Assembly (NCBI GenBank): GCA_017302615.1
Contig: JAFLDB010000004.1
Coordinates: 124,001-188,000, forward strand
Source of the DNA: Sphingomonadales bacterium
GTDB lineage: Bacteria; Pseudomonadota; Alphaproteobacteria; Sphingomonadales; Sphingomonadaceae
DNA: 64,000 bases
Direction: 5' to 3'
Below are positions 1 to 8,376 of this stretch, piece by piece. How positions within the stretch are numbered: the stretch's first letter is position 1; each line of letters starts with the position of its first letter. The notes under the pieces were generated by a model. That model made no database searches. It was not told the origin of the DNA and was given only the letters and a program-made list of their open reading frames with translations. The position numbers were made by a program, and so were the translations under genes.

Positions 1-377
1 GCGCTGGCAAAGCAGGCCACCACTTCGCCGCTTGCCAGCTTCGGCAGCCACTCGGCCTGCTGCGCCGCGCTGCCGGCCAGGCGGATCGCATCGGCGGCCA
101 GCACGATCGAGGAGAAGAACGGCACTGCCGCATTGGCCCGGCCCAGTTCCTGCGAAATCACGCCCAGGTCCAGCTCGGTCATGCCCAGGCCGCCGTGCGC
201 TTCGGGAATGTTTGCGCCCAGAAAGCCCATGGCGCCCAGCTCGCGCCACAGCGCCTCATCCCATTCGGCACCGCCATCGATCAGCTTGCGCAAGTGATCA
301 TAGGGTGTGCGCTCAGCCAGCAGCCCTCGGGCCTGTTCGGCCAGCATCTTCTGTTCGTCGGAAAGGTCGAAGTCCAT
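1..377 (-). CDS. acyl-CoA dehydrogenase, N-terminal part (cut by window edge)
   Basis: The reverse strand from the ATG at 377 reads MDFDLSDEQKMLAEQARGLL and continues as an acyl-CoA dehydrogenase N-terminal helical domain (LGAMGFLGANIPEAHGGLG, then a stretch on ELGRANAAVPF). It runs off the left edge after about 125 residues, so the FAD/substrate-binding middle and the catalytic base are outside the window. Members oxidise acyl-CoA thioesters to 2-enoyl-CoA with FAD. The ATG directly follows the TGA of the phosphotransferase gene upstream (no gap), so the two are almost certainly co-transcribed. The neighbours (enoyl-CoA hydratase, acyl-CoA ligase) fit a beta-oxidation-like route. The substrate cannot be told. 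Confidence 0.9.
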   Translation of the reverse strand, partial: MDFDLSDEQKMLAEQARGLLAERTPYDHLRKLIDGGAEWDEALWRELGAMGFLGANIPEAHGGLGMTELDLGVISQELGRANAAVPFFSSIVLAADAIRLAGSAAQQAEWLPKLASGEVVACFAS

Positions 378-1742
378 TCAGGCGATATCCTCGTACCAGG
401 TGGTGGCCAGTGCGCCCATCGCCTCGGCCATGACGAAAGTCTCGCGCGTGACGCGGTTGTGGCAAAGCTGGACGGCAGCGGCGAAATCGACCGCATCGGC
501 GGCAATCGCTTCGGCCAGGGCGGCGCGGGCCGCGCCCAGGCTGTCCGGCGCGGTGGGCATCAGGGCGCGGATCTCGGCCAGTTCGGCCGCATCGAACTGC
601 CCCCCGTGGCTGGCGCGGCGACGCCAGAACTTGACCAGCCGGGCCAGTTCCTTGGCCTTGGCCGATGCCCGCTGGTTGCCGGCCGCCGGGACGATATCGT
701 CCTTCAGATCCCTGAGCGCGGTGGCGAAATAGCGGTCGGTCCAGTCCGGCTTTACCTCCGGAATCTCGGGATCGGTCACCGCGATCCCGGCCAGTTCCGC
801 CACCGAACGGACGATCACCCGCTTGTGCATCGTGCCGAACATCAGTCCGGTGCCGGTCGCCCCCACGCTCGATCCCTCGGCGCTGGCGAGCGCGGTGCTG
901 GGGGCGGTGAAGCTGAGCTGGAAGTAAAGCCGGTGATACTTGACCCGGTCCAGTTCCACCGGGCGGCCGCTGGCGGCTTCATAGGCGGCGAAGACCCGGG
1001 CCATCGGCACGAAGGGCTGGATCAGGCTGCGCACCCAGATTTGCGCCAGGTCCTCCATCGGATCGCCCAGATGGGTCAGCTCCCAGTCGATCAGTGCCGC
1101 CACCTCGCTTCCCCGGTAGAGGAAGTTGCCCGGTCCGGCATCGCCATGCAGCACCACCGCCGGCCCGCGATCTTCGGGAACGTTGCGGGCCAGCCAGGCC
1201 AGCGCCACCTGCAGCACCGGATCGGCTCCGGCCGCCAGGTTCATGCGCTGCCACTGCGCCACGTTCTCGCGAATCCGGCGCGCCGACGGCTCATTCCCGT
1301 CGCCCAGCGCGGCAAAGGCCGGATCGCGCGCATCGAGCCGGTGGAGTGCGGCCAGCTGCCCGATGAAGTCGGTTGCCAGCGCGTCCTTGTCCTCGGCCTG
1401 GGGGAAGCGGTCATTGCCCGGCACGAACGCGCTGAGCAGCGCCAGGTGCGACGGATAGGCCCCGACCAGCGGCGCGATCCGCACGCCCGATTGCGCGAAA
1501 GGTCCGGACAGGGCGCGCAGGATTGCCGTCTCACGCTCGAAATAGGGCAAGCGCGAGGGATCGCCGGCCCGGCCATCCCAGGCGAGGTAGCAATGCCGTT
1601 CCGCTCCGTCGGGCGCGCGCAGCGTCACTTCCGCGCCTTGCCGCGAGGCACCGCCGCCGCCACGCGCTTGTTCGGCAGCAATGACACAGCCAGTGTCCTG
1701 CTCTACCTCTGCGCGCAGCGCGGGGGGGATTGCGCTTGCCAT
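378..1742 (-). CDS. phosphotransferase family protein (aminoglycoside-phosphotransferase-like fold)
   Basis: A 454-residue protein with the kinase-like catalytic signature VVLHGDAGPGN (about residues 196-206) and the metal-binding ALIDWE motif (about 216-221) of the APH family. It is longer than antibiotic kinases. Proteins of this type are commonly encoded beside acyl-CoA dehydrogenases and resemble the kinase half of eukaryotic ACAD10/11, which phosphorylate 4-hydroxyacyl chains. That function is an inference here. The stop codon abuts the ATG of the downstream acyl-CoA dehydrogenase gene, supporting one transcript. The start is the ATG at 1742, facing the divergent enoyl-CoA hydratase gene across a 70-bp spacer. 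It is not likely to be a resistance gene. Confidence 0.88.
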   Translation of the reverse strand: MASAIPPALRAEVEQDTGCVIAAEQARGGGGASRQGAEVTLRAPDGAERHCYLAWDGRAGDPSRLPYFERETAILRALSGPFAQSGVRIAPLVGAYPSHLALLSAFVPGNDRFPQAEDKDALATDFIGQLAALHRLDARDPAFAALGDGNEPSARRIRENVAQWQRMNLAAGADPVLQVALAWLARNVPEDRGPAVVLHGDAGPGNFLYRGSEVAALIDWELTHLGDPMEDLAQIWVRSLIQPFVPMARVFAAYEAASGRPVELDRVKYHRLYFQLSFTAPSTALASAEGSSVGATGTGLMFGTMHKRVIVRSVAELAGIAVTDPEIPEVKPDWTDRYFATALRDLKDDIVPAAGNQRASAKAKELARLVKFWRRRASHGGQFDAAELAEIRALMPTAPDSLGAARAALAEAIAADAVDFAAAVQLCHNRVTRETFVMAEAMGALATTWYEDIA

Positions 1743-1752
1743 CGATCCTCTC

Positions 1753-1764
1753 AGTTATATAACT
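1753..1764. promoter_or_regulatory. perfect 12-bp palindrome AGTTATATAACT, candidate operator
   Basis: AGTTATATAACT is fully self-complementary and AT-rich in otherwise GC-rich DNA. It lies in the 70-bp gap between the divergent phosphotransferase and enoyl-CoA hydratase genes, so a bound dimer could control both arms of the acyl-CoA cluster. The shape suits a TetR or MarR family regulator. No regulator gene is adjacent in the window. Confidence 0.5.
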
Positions 1765-1812
1765 AGGTCAACCACCATTGCCTTTGACCCAAGGCCCCGG
1801 AGAGAGTCAAGC

Positions 1813-2619
1813 GTGAGCTACGAAACCATCCTGTTCGATGTGGCCGACCATGTCGCCACCATTACCATCAACCGTCCCGAAGCCATGAACAGCTTCAACC
1901 GGCAGATGATGGAAGAGTTCGAGGCCGTCTGGCACGAGGTCAAGTGGAATGACGACATCCACGTCTGCGTGCTGCGCGCCGCGCCCGGCCGGGCCTTTTG
2001 CACCGGAGTGGACGTGAAAGGCGCGGTGGCCGGCGGCGACCAGCGCCCGGCAGTCGATCTCGACAACATCTGGCACTGCTTCGATCCGGGCGACCTGCTG
2101 GGCCCCAAATCGCAGCATTGCTGGAAGCCGATGATCGCCGCGGTCCACGGCATGGCGGCGGGCGGCGCATTCTACTGGCTCAATGAAGCGGACATCATCG
2201 TCGCGTCCGACGACGCCACCTTCTTCGATCCGCATGTCACCTACGGCATGACCAGCGCGCTGGAGCCGATCGGCATGACTTACAAGATGCCGCTGCAGGA
2301 CGTGCTGCGGATGGTCCTCCTCGGCAATGACGAGCGGATGACTGCCGAATATGCCAAGTCGATCGGCCTGGTCAGCGAAGTCGTTCCGCTGGACAAGCTG
2401 TGGAACCGCGCCCACGAACTCGCACTGCAAATCGCGGCCAAGCCGCCGGCGGCGATCCAGGGCAGCGTCAAGGCGATCTGGACCAGCCTCGACATGCCGC
2501 GCTCGGTCGCTCTGGCCAATGCCCTGAAATACCCGCAGATCGGCAACCCGGTCGGCGTGCCGCAGGTCAATCGCGAAGCACTGATGGCGGACAAGGCCAA
2601 GAAGTTCACGCTGCGCTGA
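1813..2619 (+). CDS. enoyl-CoA hydratase/isomerase family protein
   Basis: The crotonase fold is clear: an N-terminal beta-hairpin with VATITINRPEAMNSFN, the first oxyanion-hole segment GRAFCTGVDVKG and the second, VHGMAAGGAFYWLNEADI, followed by FFDPHVTYGM. Family members hydrate 2-enoyl-CoA or isomerise acyl-CoA double bonds. I start it at the GTG at 1813 (MSYETILF, 268 residues) because GGAGAG lies 8-9 nt upstream and the conserved domain begins right there. Longer in-frame starts would run back through the divergent promoter. The TGA overlaps the ATG of the following ligase gene (TGATG), indicating translational coupling. The exact substrate is unknown. Confidence 0.9.
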   Translation: MSYETILFDVADHVATITINRPEAMNSFNRQMMEEFEAVWHEVKWNDDIHVCVLRAAPGRAFCTGVDVKGAVAGGDQRPAVDLDNIWHCFDPGDLLGPKSQHCWKPMIAAVHGMAAGGAFYWLNEADIIVASDDATFFDPHVTYGMTSALEPIGMTYKMPLQDVLRMVLLGNDERMTAEYAKSIGLVSEVVPLDKLWNRAHELALQIAAKPPAAIQGSVKAIWTSLDMPRSVALANALKYPQIGNPVGVPQVNREALMADKAKKFTLR

Positions 2620-4124
2620 TGACCCACCCGCGCCTGCACGCCCTGGCCGCGCCGGACCGGCCGGCGGTGATCATGACCGACGGTTCGCCGGGGCTGAGCT
2701 ATGCCCAGCTGGAAGACCGCGCCAACCGCGGGGTGCGGCTGATCCGTTCGCTGGGGATCGCGACCGGGCAGACCATTGCCTATTGGCTGCCCAATTGCCC
2801 GGAAGTGTTCGAGGTCTACTGGGCCGGCCAGCGCGCCGGGCTTTACGTCACCCCGATCGCGACGGCGCTGACCGGAGCCGAGGCGGACTATATCGTCGAG
2901 AACTCGGGCGCGCGGCTGGTGGTGGTCTCGCCCGAGATCGCCGGCCTTGCCGCACTGTCGCGCCCGGCCGGGGTGACGATCATGACGCTGGAGGAATGGC
3001 GCGCGACGCTGGATGCCCAGCCTCCCGGTCCCATCGCCGACGAGGCGCCCGGCTTTCACATGGTCTATTCCAGCGGCACCACCGGCCGACCCAAGGGGAT
3101 CCGCCTGCCCCTGCCGCAGGGAGCCGTGACCGATCTTCACCAGCTCGCCGCGCAGATCGAGGGCCGCTATGGCCTGGGACCACAGGACACCTACCTGTCG
3201 CCTGCCCCGCTCTATCACACCGCCCCGCTGGCCTATACCACCGCCGCCCACCGCCTCGGCGCGACCGTGGTGGTCATGCCGAAGTTCGATCCGGAGGAGT
3301 GGCTGGCCGCGGTCGAACGCTACCGCGTGACCATGACCCAGATGGTGCCGACCATGTTCGTGCGCCTGCTCAAGCTGCCCGAGGAGGTGCGCAAGGCCCG
3401 TGACCTGTCCTCGCTACGCCACGTGATCCACGCCGCCGCGCCGTGCCCGGTCCCGGTCAAGCACGCGATGATCGAATGGCTCGGGCCGATCCTTTACGAG
3501 TATTACGGCGGCTCCGAAGGCAACGGATCGACCGGGATCACGTCAGAGGAATGGCTGAGGAAGCCCGGCTCGGTCGGCAAGGCAACCTGGGGCACGCTGC
3601 ACATCTGCGACGATGCCGGAAACGAACTTCCGGCTGGCGAACAGGGCATCGTCTATTTCGAGGGTGGCTGGGACTTCCAGTACCTGGGCGATCCCGACAA
3701 GACCCGCGACAGCCGCAATCCGCTGCACCCGACCTGGTCGGCGCTGGGTGACATCGGCTATGTCGATCAGGACGGCTACCTGTTCCTGACCGACCGCAAG
3801 AGCCACATGATCATTTCCGGCGGGGTGAACATCTACCCCCAGGAAGTGGAAAACCTGCTGATCACCCATCCGCGTGTGGCCGATGCAGCCGTGATCGGCG
3901 TGCCCAATCCGGATTTTGGCGAGGAAGTGAAGGCCGTCGTCCAGCCGCTCGATCCGGCCGATGCCACTGCGGATTTCGCTGCCGAGCTGATGGCATTCTG
4001 CCGCGAGCACCTCAGCCCGGTCAAATGCCCGCGCTCGGTCGATTTCGATCCTGCCCTGCCCCGGTTAGACAACGGCAAGCTCTATAAGCGGCTGATCAAG
4101 GACCGGTACTGGCCGGCGAAATGA
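2619..4124 (+). CDS. AMP-dependent acyl-CoA synthetase
   Basis: A 501-residue ANL-superfamily ligase. It carries the phosphate-binding loop YSSGTTGRPKG (about residues 150-160), the YEYYGGSEG motif, GDIGYVDQDGYLFLTDR with the hinge, GGVNIYPQEVE, and the C-terminal catalytic lysine in LDNGKLYKR. It should adenylate a carboxylic acid and transfer the acyl group to CoA. The start ATG overlaps the stop of the enoyl-CoA hydratase gene by one base. The gene probably feeds substrate into the hydratase and dehydrogenase encoded next to it. The type (fatty, aromatic or side-chain acid) cannot be assigned from sequence alone. Confidence 0.9.
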   Translation: MTHPRLHALAAPDRPAVIMTDGSPGLSYAQLEDRANRGVRLIRSLGIATGQTIAYWLPNCPEVFEVYWAGQRAGLYVTPIATALTGAEADYIVENSGARLVVVSPEIAGLAALSRPAGVTIMTLEEWRATLDAQPPGPIADEAPGFHMVYSSGTTGRPKGIRLPLPQGAVTDLHQLAAQIEGRYGLGPQDTYLSPAPLYHTAPLAYTTAAHRLGATVVVMPKFDPEEWLAAVERYRVTMTQMVPTMFVRLLKLPEEVRKARDLSSLRHVIHAAAPCPVPVKHAMIEWLGPILYEYYGGSEGNGSTGITSEEWLRKPGSVGKATWGTLHICDDAGNELPAGEQGIVYFEGGWDFQYLGDPDKTRDSRNPLHPTWSALGDIGYVDQDGYLFLTDRKSHMIISGGVNIYPQEVENLLITHPRVADAAVIGVPNPDFGEEVKAVVQPLDPADATADFAAELMAFCREHLSPVKCPRSVDFDPALPRLDNGKLYKRLIKDRYWPAK

Positions 4125-4128
4125 CCGC

Positions 4129-4857
4129 TCAGGTGCCGGCCAATTGGTCCAGCACCAGCGCGGCGTGTTCCTTCCGGCAGATCAGCAGGTCCGGCATGTA
4201 GGTATCGGCCTGGTTGTAGACCAGCGGGCTGCCGTCGATCCGGCTGGCGTGGAGGCCATGGGCCAGCGCCACGGCAACGGGGGCGCAGCTGTCCCACTCA
4301 TACTGCCCGCCGGAATGGAGGTAGATGTCCGCCTCGCCCCGGACCACGGCCATGGCCTTGGCCCCGGCGCTGCCCATCGGGATCACTTCGGCATCAAGCG
4401 CGCCGGCCACCGCCATCGCTTCGGCCGCCGGGCGGCTGCGGCTGACCACCATGCGCAGCTTGGCCGGCGGCGGGGTGACCCAGATCGGCAGGTCGGAGCG
4501 CAGCAGCAGCCCCAGCCCCGGCAGCGCCACCGCGCCGACTGTCGGCTCGCCATCGACCGCCAGCGCCACATGCACCGCCCAGTCGCTGCGCCCTTCGCTG
4601 AATTCGCGGGTGCCATCCAGCGGATCGATGATCCAGGTCCGGCTGGCGGACAGGCGCGCGGCGCTGTCCTTCTCTTCCTCGCACAGCACGGCATCGCTGC
4701 CGCGCCGCATCCGGATCATGCCCATCAGGAAATCGTTGGCGATCCGGTCGCCCTCCTGCCCCAGCTCCTTGCCGGCATACTGGCCGGAATGCTGCAGGAT
4801 CAGCAGCATGCGCCCGGCTTCCTGGGCGAGGAAGGCAGCGAGCTCGGCGTCGGTCAT
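4129..4857 (-). CDS. cysQ: 3'(2'),5'-bisphosphate nucleotidase CysQ
   Basis: A 242-residue inositol-monophosphatase-fold enzyme. Metal-binding motifs EEEKD (residues 60-64), [12 protein letters not shown] (about 75-86) and the late [16 protein letters not shown] are all present. CysQ removes the 3'-phosphate of PAP/PAPS, a by-product of sulfate activation. The identification as CysQ rather than a generic inositol phosphatase rests on its position as the last gene of the cysD-cysNC-cysQ operon. Its ATG overlaps the cysNC stop by 4 nt (ATGA). It ends 4 bp from the convergent acyl-CoA ligase gene. Confidence 0.9.
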   Translation of the reverse strand: MTDAELAAFLAQEAGRMLLILQHSGQYAGKELGQEGDRIANDFLMGMIRMRRGSDAVLCEEEKDSAARLSASRTWIIDPLDGTREFSEGRSDWAVHVALAVDGEPTVGAVALPGLGLLLRSDLPIWVTPPPAKLRMVVSRSRPAAEAMAVAGALDAEVIPMGSAGAKAMAVVRGEADIYLHSGGQYEWDSCAPVAVALAHGLHASRIDGSPLVYNQADTYMPDLLICRKEHAALVLDQLAGT

Positions 4858-6767
4858 GCCGCCCCCCGCGCCAGCAGGTGGGCCACGATCCGTTCGGCGG
4901 CGTCTTCCGGGCTTTCGCTGGTCGTATCGACCCGCAGTTCGGGATCGAGCGGCGGCTCATAGGGGCTGTCGATCCCGGTGAAATTCTTCAGCTCACCGCT
5001 GCGGGCCTTCTTGTAGAGACCTTTCACGTCGCGCGATTCGGCCACTTCCAGCGGGGTATCGACAAACACCTCGATGAATTCGCCCTCGGGCAGCATCGCC
5101 CGAACCATGTCGCGCTCGGCAGTGAACGGGCTGATGAAAGCGGTCAGCACGATCAGCCCGGCATCGGCCATCAGCTTGGCCACTTCGCCGACCCGGCGGA
5201 TATTCTCGATCCGGTCGGCCTCGGTAAAGCCCAGGTCCTTGTTGAGCCCGTGGCGGACATTGTCGCCATCGAGCAGGAAGGTGTGCTTGCCCAGCGCATG
5301 GAGCTTTTTCTCGACCAGATTGGCGATGGTCGACTTGCCCGATCCCGACAGGCCGGTGAACCACAGCACGGCGGGCTGCTGGTGCTTGAGGCTGGCATGA
5401 GCCTCGCGGCTGATGTCGAGCGCCTGCCAATGGACGTTCTGGGCGCGGCGCAGCGAGAAGTTGAGCATGCCTGCCGCAACCGTGCGGTTGGTCAGCTTGT
5501 CGATCAGGATGAACCCGCCAAGGCTGCGGTTCTGGGCATAGGGTTCGAACACCAGCGGCCGGTCGGTCGCCAGTTCGGTCACGCCGATCGCGTTGAGATC
5601 CAGCGTCTTGGCCGCCAGACGGTCCAGCGTGTTGACGTTGACCGTGTACTTGGGCTGCTGCAACGTGACCGAGACGGTCTGCGCCCCCAGCTTCAGCCAA
5701 TAGCCGCGCCCGACGTGGAGCGGATCATCGTCCATCCACACAACGGTGGCTTCGAACTGGTCGGCCGCCTGCGGCGGAGCATCGGCGGCAGCGATAACAT
5801 CGCCGCGCGAGCAGTCGATCTCGTCCGCCAGGGTCAGGGTGACCGACTGGCCGGCAACGGCCATTTCGAGATCGCCGTCCAGCGTCACAATCCGCTCGAC
5901 CGTGCTGGTCTTGCCCGATGGCAATACCCGCACCGCATCGCCGGGGCGCACGGTGCCGCTGGCGATCAGCCCGGAAAAACCCCGGAAATCGAGGTTGGGC
6001 CGGTTGACCCATTGCACCGGCAAGCGCAGCGGCAAGGCCTGATCGGCGGCCGTATCGACTTCCACCGTCTCCAGATGTTCGACCAGCGTCGGCCCGGTGA
6101 ACCACGGGGTATTGGCCGACAGCGCGGTGATGTTGTCGCCCTTGAAGCCGGAAATCGGCAGCGCGGTGAAGCTTTCGATCCCGATGCTCTGCGCAAAGGC
6201 GGCATAATCGGCCACGATCGCATCGAAAGTGGCCTGATCGTAATCGACCAGGTCCATCTTGTTCACTGCCAGGACCAGGTGGCGGATGCCGATCAGGTGG
6301 CACAGGTAGGAATGCCGCCGGGTCTGGACCAGCACGCCCTTGCGCGCGTCGATCAGGATCACCGCCAGGTCCGCCGTGCTGGCGCCGGTCACCATGTTGC
6401 GGGTATATTGTTCGTGGCCCGGGCAATCGGCGACGATAAACTTGCGCTTCTCGGTATTGAAGAAGCGGTAGGCAACGTCGATCGTGATGCCCTGTTCGCG
6501 CTCCGCGGCCAGACCATCGACCAGCAAGGCAAAGTCGATCTCCTGCCCCTGGGTGCCGACCTTCTTGCTGTCCGTCTCCAGCGCGGCCAGCTGATCCTCG
6601 AAGATCATCTTGCTGTCATAAAGCAGCCGCCCGATCAGCGTGGACTTGCCGTCATCGACGCTGCCGCAGGTGATGAAGCGCAGCATGTCCTTGTGCTGGT
6701 GGGTGGCGAGATAGGCGTCGATGTCCTCGGCAATCAGGGCATCGGTGACGTAGACGGGGTCACTCAT
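4854..6767 (-). CDS. cysNC: bifunctional sulfate adenylyltransferase subunit 1 / APS kinase CysN/C
   Basis: A 637-residue fusion. The N-terminal two thirds is the GTPase subunit of ATP sulfurylase: P-loop [10 protein letters not shown] (about 34-43), [15 protein letters not shown], and NKMDLVDY. The C-terminal about 190 residues are APS kinase with Walker [12 protein letters not shown] and the [10 protein letters not shown] segment. Together with CysD it makes APS from sulfate and ATP, then phosphorylates it to PAPS. I chose the ATG at 6767 (MSDPVYVTD), two bases after the cysD stop; an in-frame upstream extension to 6818 would overlap cysD. The fused layout is common in alphaproteobacteria. 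Confidence 0.95.
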   Translation of the reverse strand: MSDPVYVTDALIAEDIDAYLATHQHKDMLRFITCGSVDDGKSTLIGRLLYDSKMIFEDQLAALETDSKKVGTQGQEIDFALLVDGLAAEREQGITIDVAYRFFNTEKRKFIVADCPGHEQYTRNMVTGASTADLAVILIDARKGVLVQTRRHSYLCHLIGIRHLVLAVNKMDLVDYDQATFDAIVADYAAFAQSIGIESFTALPISGFKGDNITALSANTPWFTGPTLVEHLETVEVDTAADQALPLRLPVQWVNRPNLDFRGFSGLIASGTVRPGDAVRVLPSGKTSTVERIVTLDGDLEMAVAGQSVTLTLADEIDCSRGDVIAAADAPPQAADQFEATVVWMDDDPLHVGRGYWLKLGAQTVSVTLQQPKYTVNVNTLDRLAAKTLDLNAIGVTELATDRPLVFEPYAQNRSLGGFILIDKLTNRTVAAGMLNFSLRRAQNVHWQALDISREAHASLKHQQPAVLWFTGLSGSGKSTIANLVEKKLHALGKHTFLLDGDNVRHGLNKDLGFTEADRIENIRRVGEVAKLMADAGLIVLTAFISPFTAERDMVRAMLPEGEFIEVFVDTPLEVAESRDVKGLYKKARSGELKNFTGIDSPYEPPLDPELRVDTTSESPEDAAERIVAHLLARGAA

Positions 6768-6768
6768 C

Positions 6769-7683
6769 TCAGAAGTACCCCTGCTGCTTCTTGACTTCCA
6801 TCCCGGCTCCGCCCGCATCCTTGTCGATCACCCGGCCCTGCCGCTCGCTGGTGGTGGTCAGCAGCGTTTCCTGGATCACTTCGGACAGCGTGCTGGCGGT
6901 GCTTTCCACCGCGCCGGTCAGCGGGAAGCAGCCCAAGGTGCGGAACCGCACCGAACGCTCGACAATCTCGGGCCGCTTGCCCAGCACCTTTTCCAGCCGG
7001 GGAATGTCATCGGCCATGAACAGCTGCCCGTCCCACTCATAGGTCGGGCGCGGCGCGGCGAAATAGAGCGGAACGATCGGCACGTCGTTGACCTGGATGT
7101 ACTGCCAGATGTCCAGCTCGGTCCAGTTGCTGATCGGGAAGACGCGGATGCTTTCGCCCTTGTGCTTCTTGGCGTTGTAGAGGTTCCACAGCTCCGGACG
7201 CTGGTTCTTGGGATCCCAGCCGTGGCTGGCGGTGCGGAAGCTGAAGATCCGCTCCTTCGCCCGGCTCTTTTCCTCGTCGCGGCGGGCCCCGCCGAACGCG
7301 GCATCGAAACCCCATTTGTCGAGCGCCTGCTTGAGCCCTTCGGTCTTCCACATGTCGGTGTGCAGGGGGCCGTGATCAAACGGGTTGATGCCTTGTTCAG
7401 TCGCTTCCGGGTTCTGATAGACCAGCAGTTCCATGCCGGATTCCGCCGCCATCCGGTCGCGCAGTTCATACATCGCCTGGAACTTCCAGGTGGTATCGAC
7501 GTGCAGCAGCGGAAACGGCGGCGGGCTGGGATAGAACGCCTTGCGCGCCAGGTGCAGCATCACCGCGCTGTCCTTGCCCACCGAATAGAGCATGACCGGG
7601 CGTTCCGCCTCGGCCACGACTTCGCGCATGATGTGGATCGCCTCGGCCTCAAGCCGCTGAAGGTGGGTCAAACGGGCAGTCAT
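6769..7683 (-). CDS. cysD: sulfate adenylyltransferase subunit 2 CysD
   Basis: A 304-residue member of the PP-loop ATP pyrophosphatase family, close to the usual CysD length. The PP-loop reads [15 protein letters not shown] near residue 40, and [19 protein letters not shown] is the conserved PAPS-reductase/CysD segment. It catalyses adenylylation of sulfate, driven by GTP hydrolysis in CysN. I start at the ATG at 7683 ([12 protein letters not shown]), which matches the family N-terminus; an upstream TTG-type extension would cross the promoter. First gene of the cysD-cysNC-cysQ operon. Confidence 0.95.
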   Translation of the reverse strand: MTARLTHLQRLEAEAIHIMREVVAEAERPVMLYSVGKDSAVMLHLARKAFYPSPPPFPLLHVDTTWKFQAMYELRDRMAAESGMELLVYQNPEATEQGINPFDHGPLHTDMWKTEGLKQALDKWGFDAAFGGARRDEEKSRAKERIFSFRTASHGWDPKNQRPELWNLYNAKKHKGESIRVFPISNWTELDIWQYIQVNDVPIVPLYFAAPRPTYEWDGQLFMADDIPRLEKVLGKRPEIVERSVRFRTLGCFPLTGAVESTASTLSEVIQETLLTTTSERQGRVIDKDAGGAGMEVKKQQGYF

Positions 7684-7710
7684 AAGGGAAGGTCCTAGAC
7701 TGCCTTTGCT

Positions 7711-7731
7711 GCAATTGCGAGCATAGCAATT
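7711..7731 (-). promoter_or_regulatory. inverted repeat in the cysD promoter region
   Basis: AATTGC (7713-7718) and GCAATT (7726-7731) form a perfect 6-bp dyad with a 7-bp spacer. The left arm is also the core of the 8-bp palindrome GCAATTGC. On the cysD strand the spacer holds TATGCT, a reasonable -10, with TTGTCC about 15 bp upstream as a weak -35. A repressor or activator bound here would sit on the core promoter. The regulator is not identified. Confidence 0.4.
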
Positions 7732-7754
7732 CCTTGGCCCGGACAAGCTGGATT

Positions 7755-8207
7755 TCAGGCCGGCTTTTTCCGTTGCAGGCCAGAGCGTTTGCAGCTTGCG
7801 ACCAGCTCGCCATGCTGGTTCCAGGCCTCGTGCCGGAAAGTGACGATCCCCGCATCGGGTCGAGATTTCGATTCGCGCAGTTCCAGCACTTCGGTGACGA
7901 TGTTCAGCGTATCGCCGATGAACACCGGCTTGGGGAACCGCACCTCGTCCCAGCCCAGGTTGGCCACGGCCGTGCCCAGTGTGGTGTCCCCCACACTGAC
8001 GCCGACCATCAGGCTGAGCGTGAAGCAGGAATTGACCAGCACCCGGCCGTAGTCGCTGTCCTTCATGTATTCGGCATCAAGGTGCAGCTGGGCGGGATTG
8101 TGGCTCAGGGTGGTGAACAGCAGGTTGTCCGTCTCGGTCACGGTGCGGCGGATCGCGTGTTCGAAACGCTGCCCCACCACCAGTTCGTCAAACCACAGCC
8201 CGGCCAT
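7755..8207 (-). CDS. MaoC-like dehydratase / hotdog-fold enoyl-CoA hydratase
   Basis: A 150-residue single-hotdog protein. The hydratase-like segment is [15 protein letters not shown] followed by [17 protein letters not shown], the MaoC-type active-site region. The usual D-x-N-P-x-H pattern here reads S-H-N-P-A-Q-L-H, so the first acidic residue may be altered. Family members hydrate 2-enoyl-CoA or mesaconyl-CoA type substrates. The ATG at 8207 is preferred over the upstream GTG because GGGGAGAT stands about 8 nt before it. It is separated from cysD by only 71 bp on the same strand, but its function does not suggest shared control. Confidence 0.82.
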   Translation of the reverse strand: MAGLWFDELVVGQRFEHAIRRTVTETDNLLFTTLSHNPAQLHLDAEYMKDSDYGRVLVNSCFTLSLMVGVSVGDTTLGTAVANLGWDEVRFPKPVFIGDTLNIVTEVLELRESKSRPDAGIVTFRHEAWNQHGELVASCKRSGLQRKKPA

Positions 8208-8275
8208 CGCATCATCTCCCCGCTTGAGGAACCGCACCTAACAGGCCGATCGCAGTGCGGCCAGTACCGCGATGA

Positions 8276-8289
8276 TGGGAACGTTTCCA
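8276..8289. promoter_or_regulatory. LacI-family-type operator upstream of the sugar permease
   Basis: TGGGAACGTTTCCA is a near-perfect dyad (TGGRAA-CG-TTYCCA) with the central CG typical of LacI/GalR family operators. It lies about 90 bp before the MFS sugar permease start. A perfect 10-bp palindrome CATACGTATG follows at 8305-8314. No lacI-type gene is in the window, so the regulator would act in trans. Confidence 0.55.
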
Positions 8290-8376
8290 AGGTCTGGGGA
8301 TATTCATACGTATGTCACTGGACTTCGCGCGTGCCATCGCCATGACTGCCCCGCATTCAGCCATGGGGAGAGTGAG

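Noticed and set aside
195..1766. 523-codon plus-strand open frame opposite the phosphotransferase
   Set aside because: Covers the phosphotransferase, whose HGDAGPGN and IDWE motifs are certain, plus part of the dehydrogenase.
4854..6767. Possible frameshift joining two genes (cysN and cysC)
   Set aside because: The frame is continuous, and fused CysN/C proteins are common. It is a true fusion.
4878..6794. 638-codon plus-strand open frame opposite cysNC
   Set aside because: Exact antisense of a strongly conserved gene; no recognisable motif.
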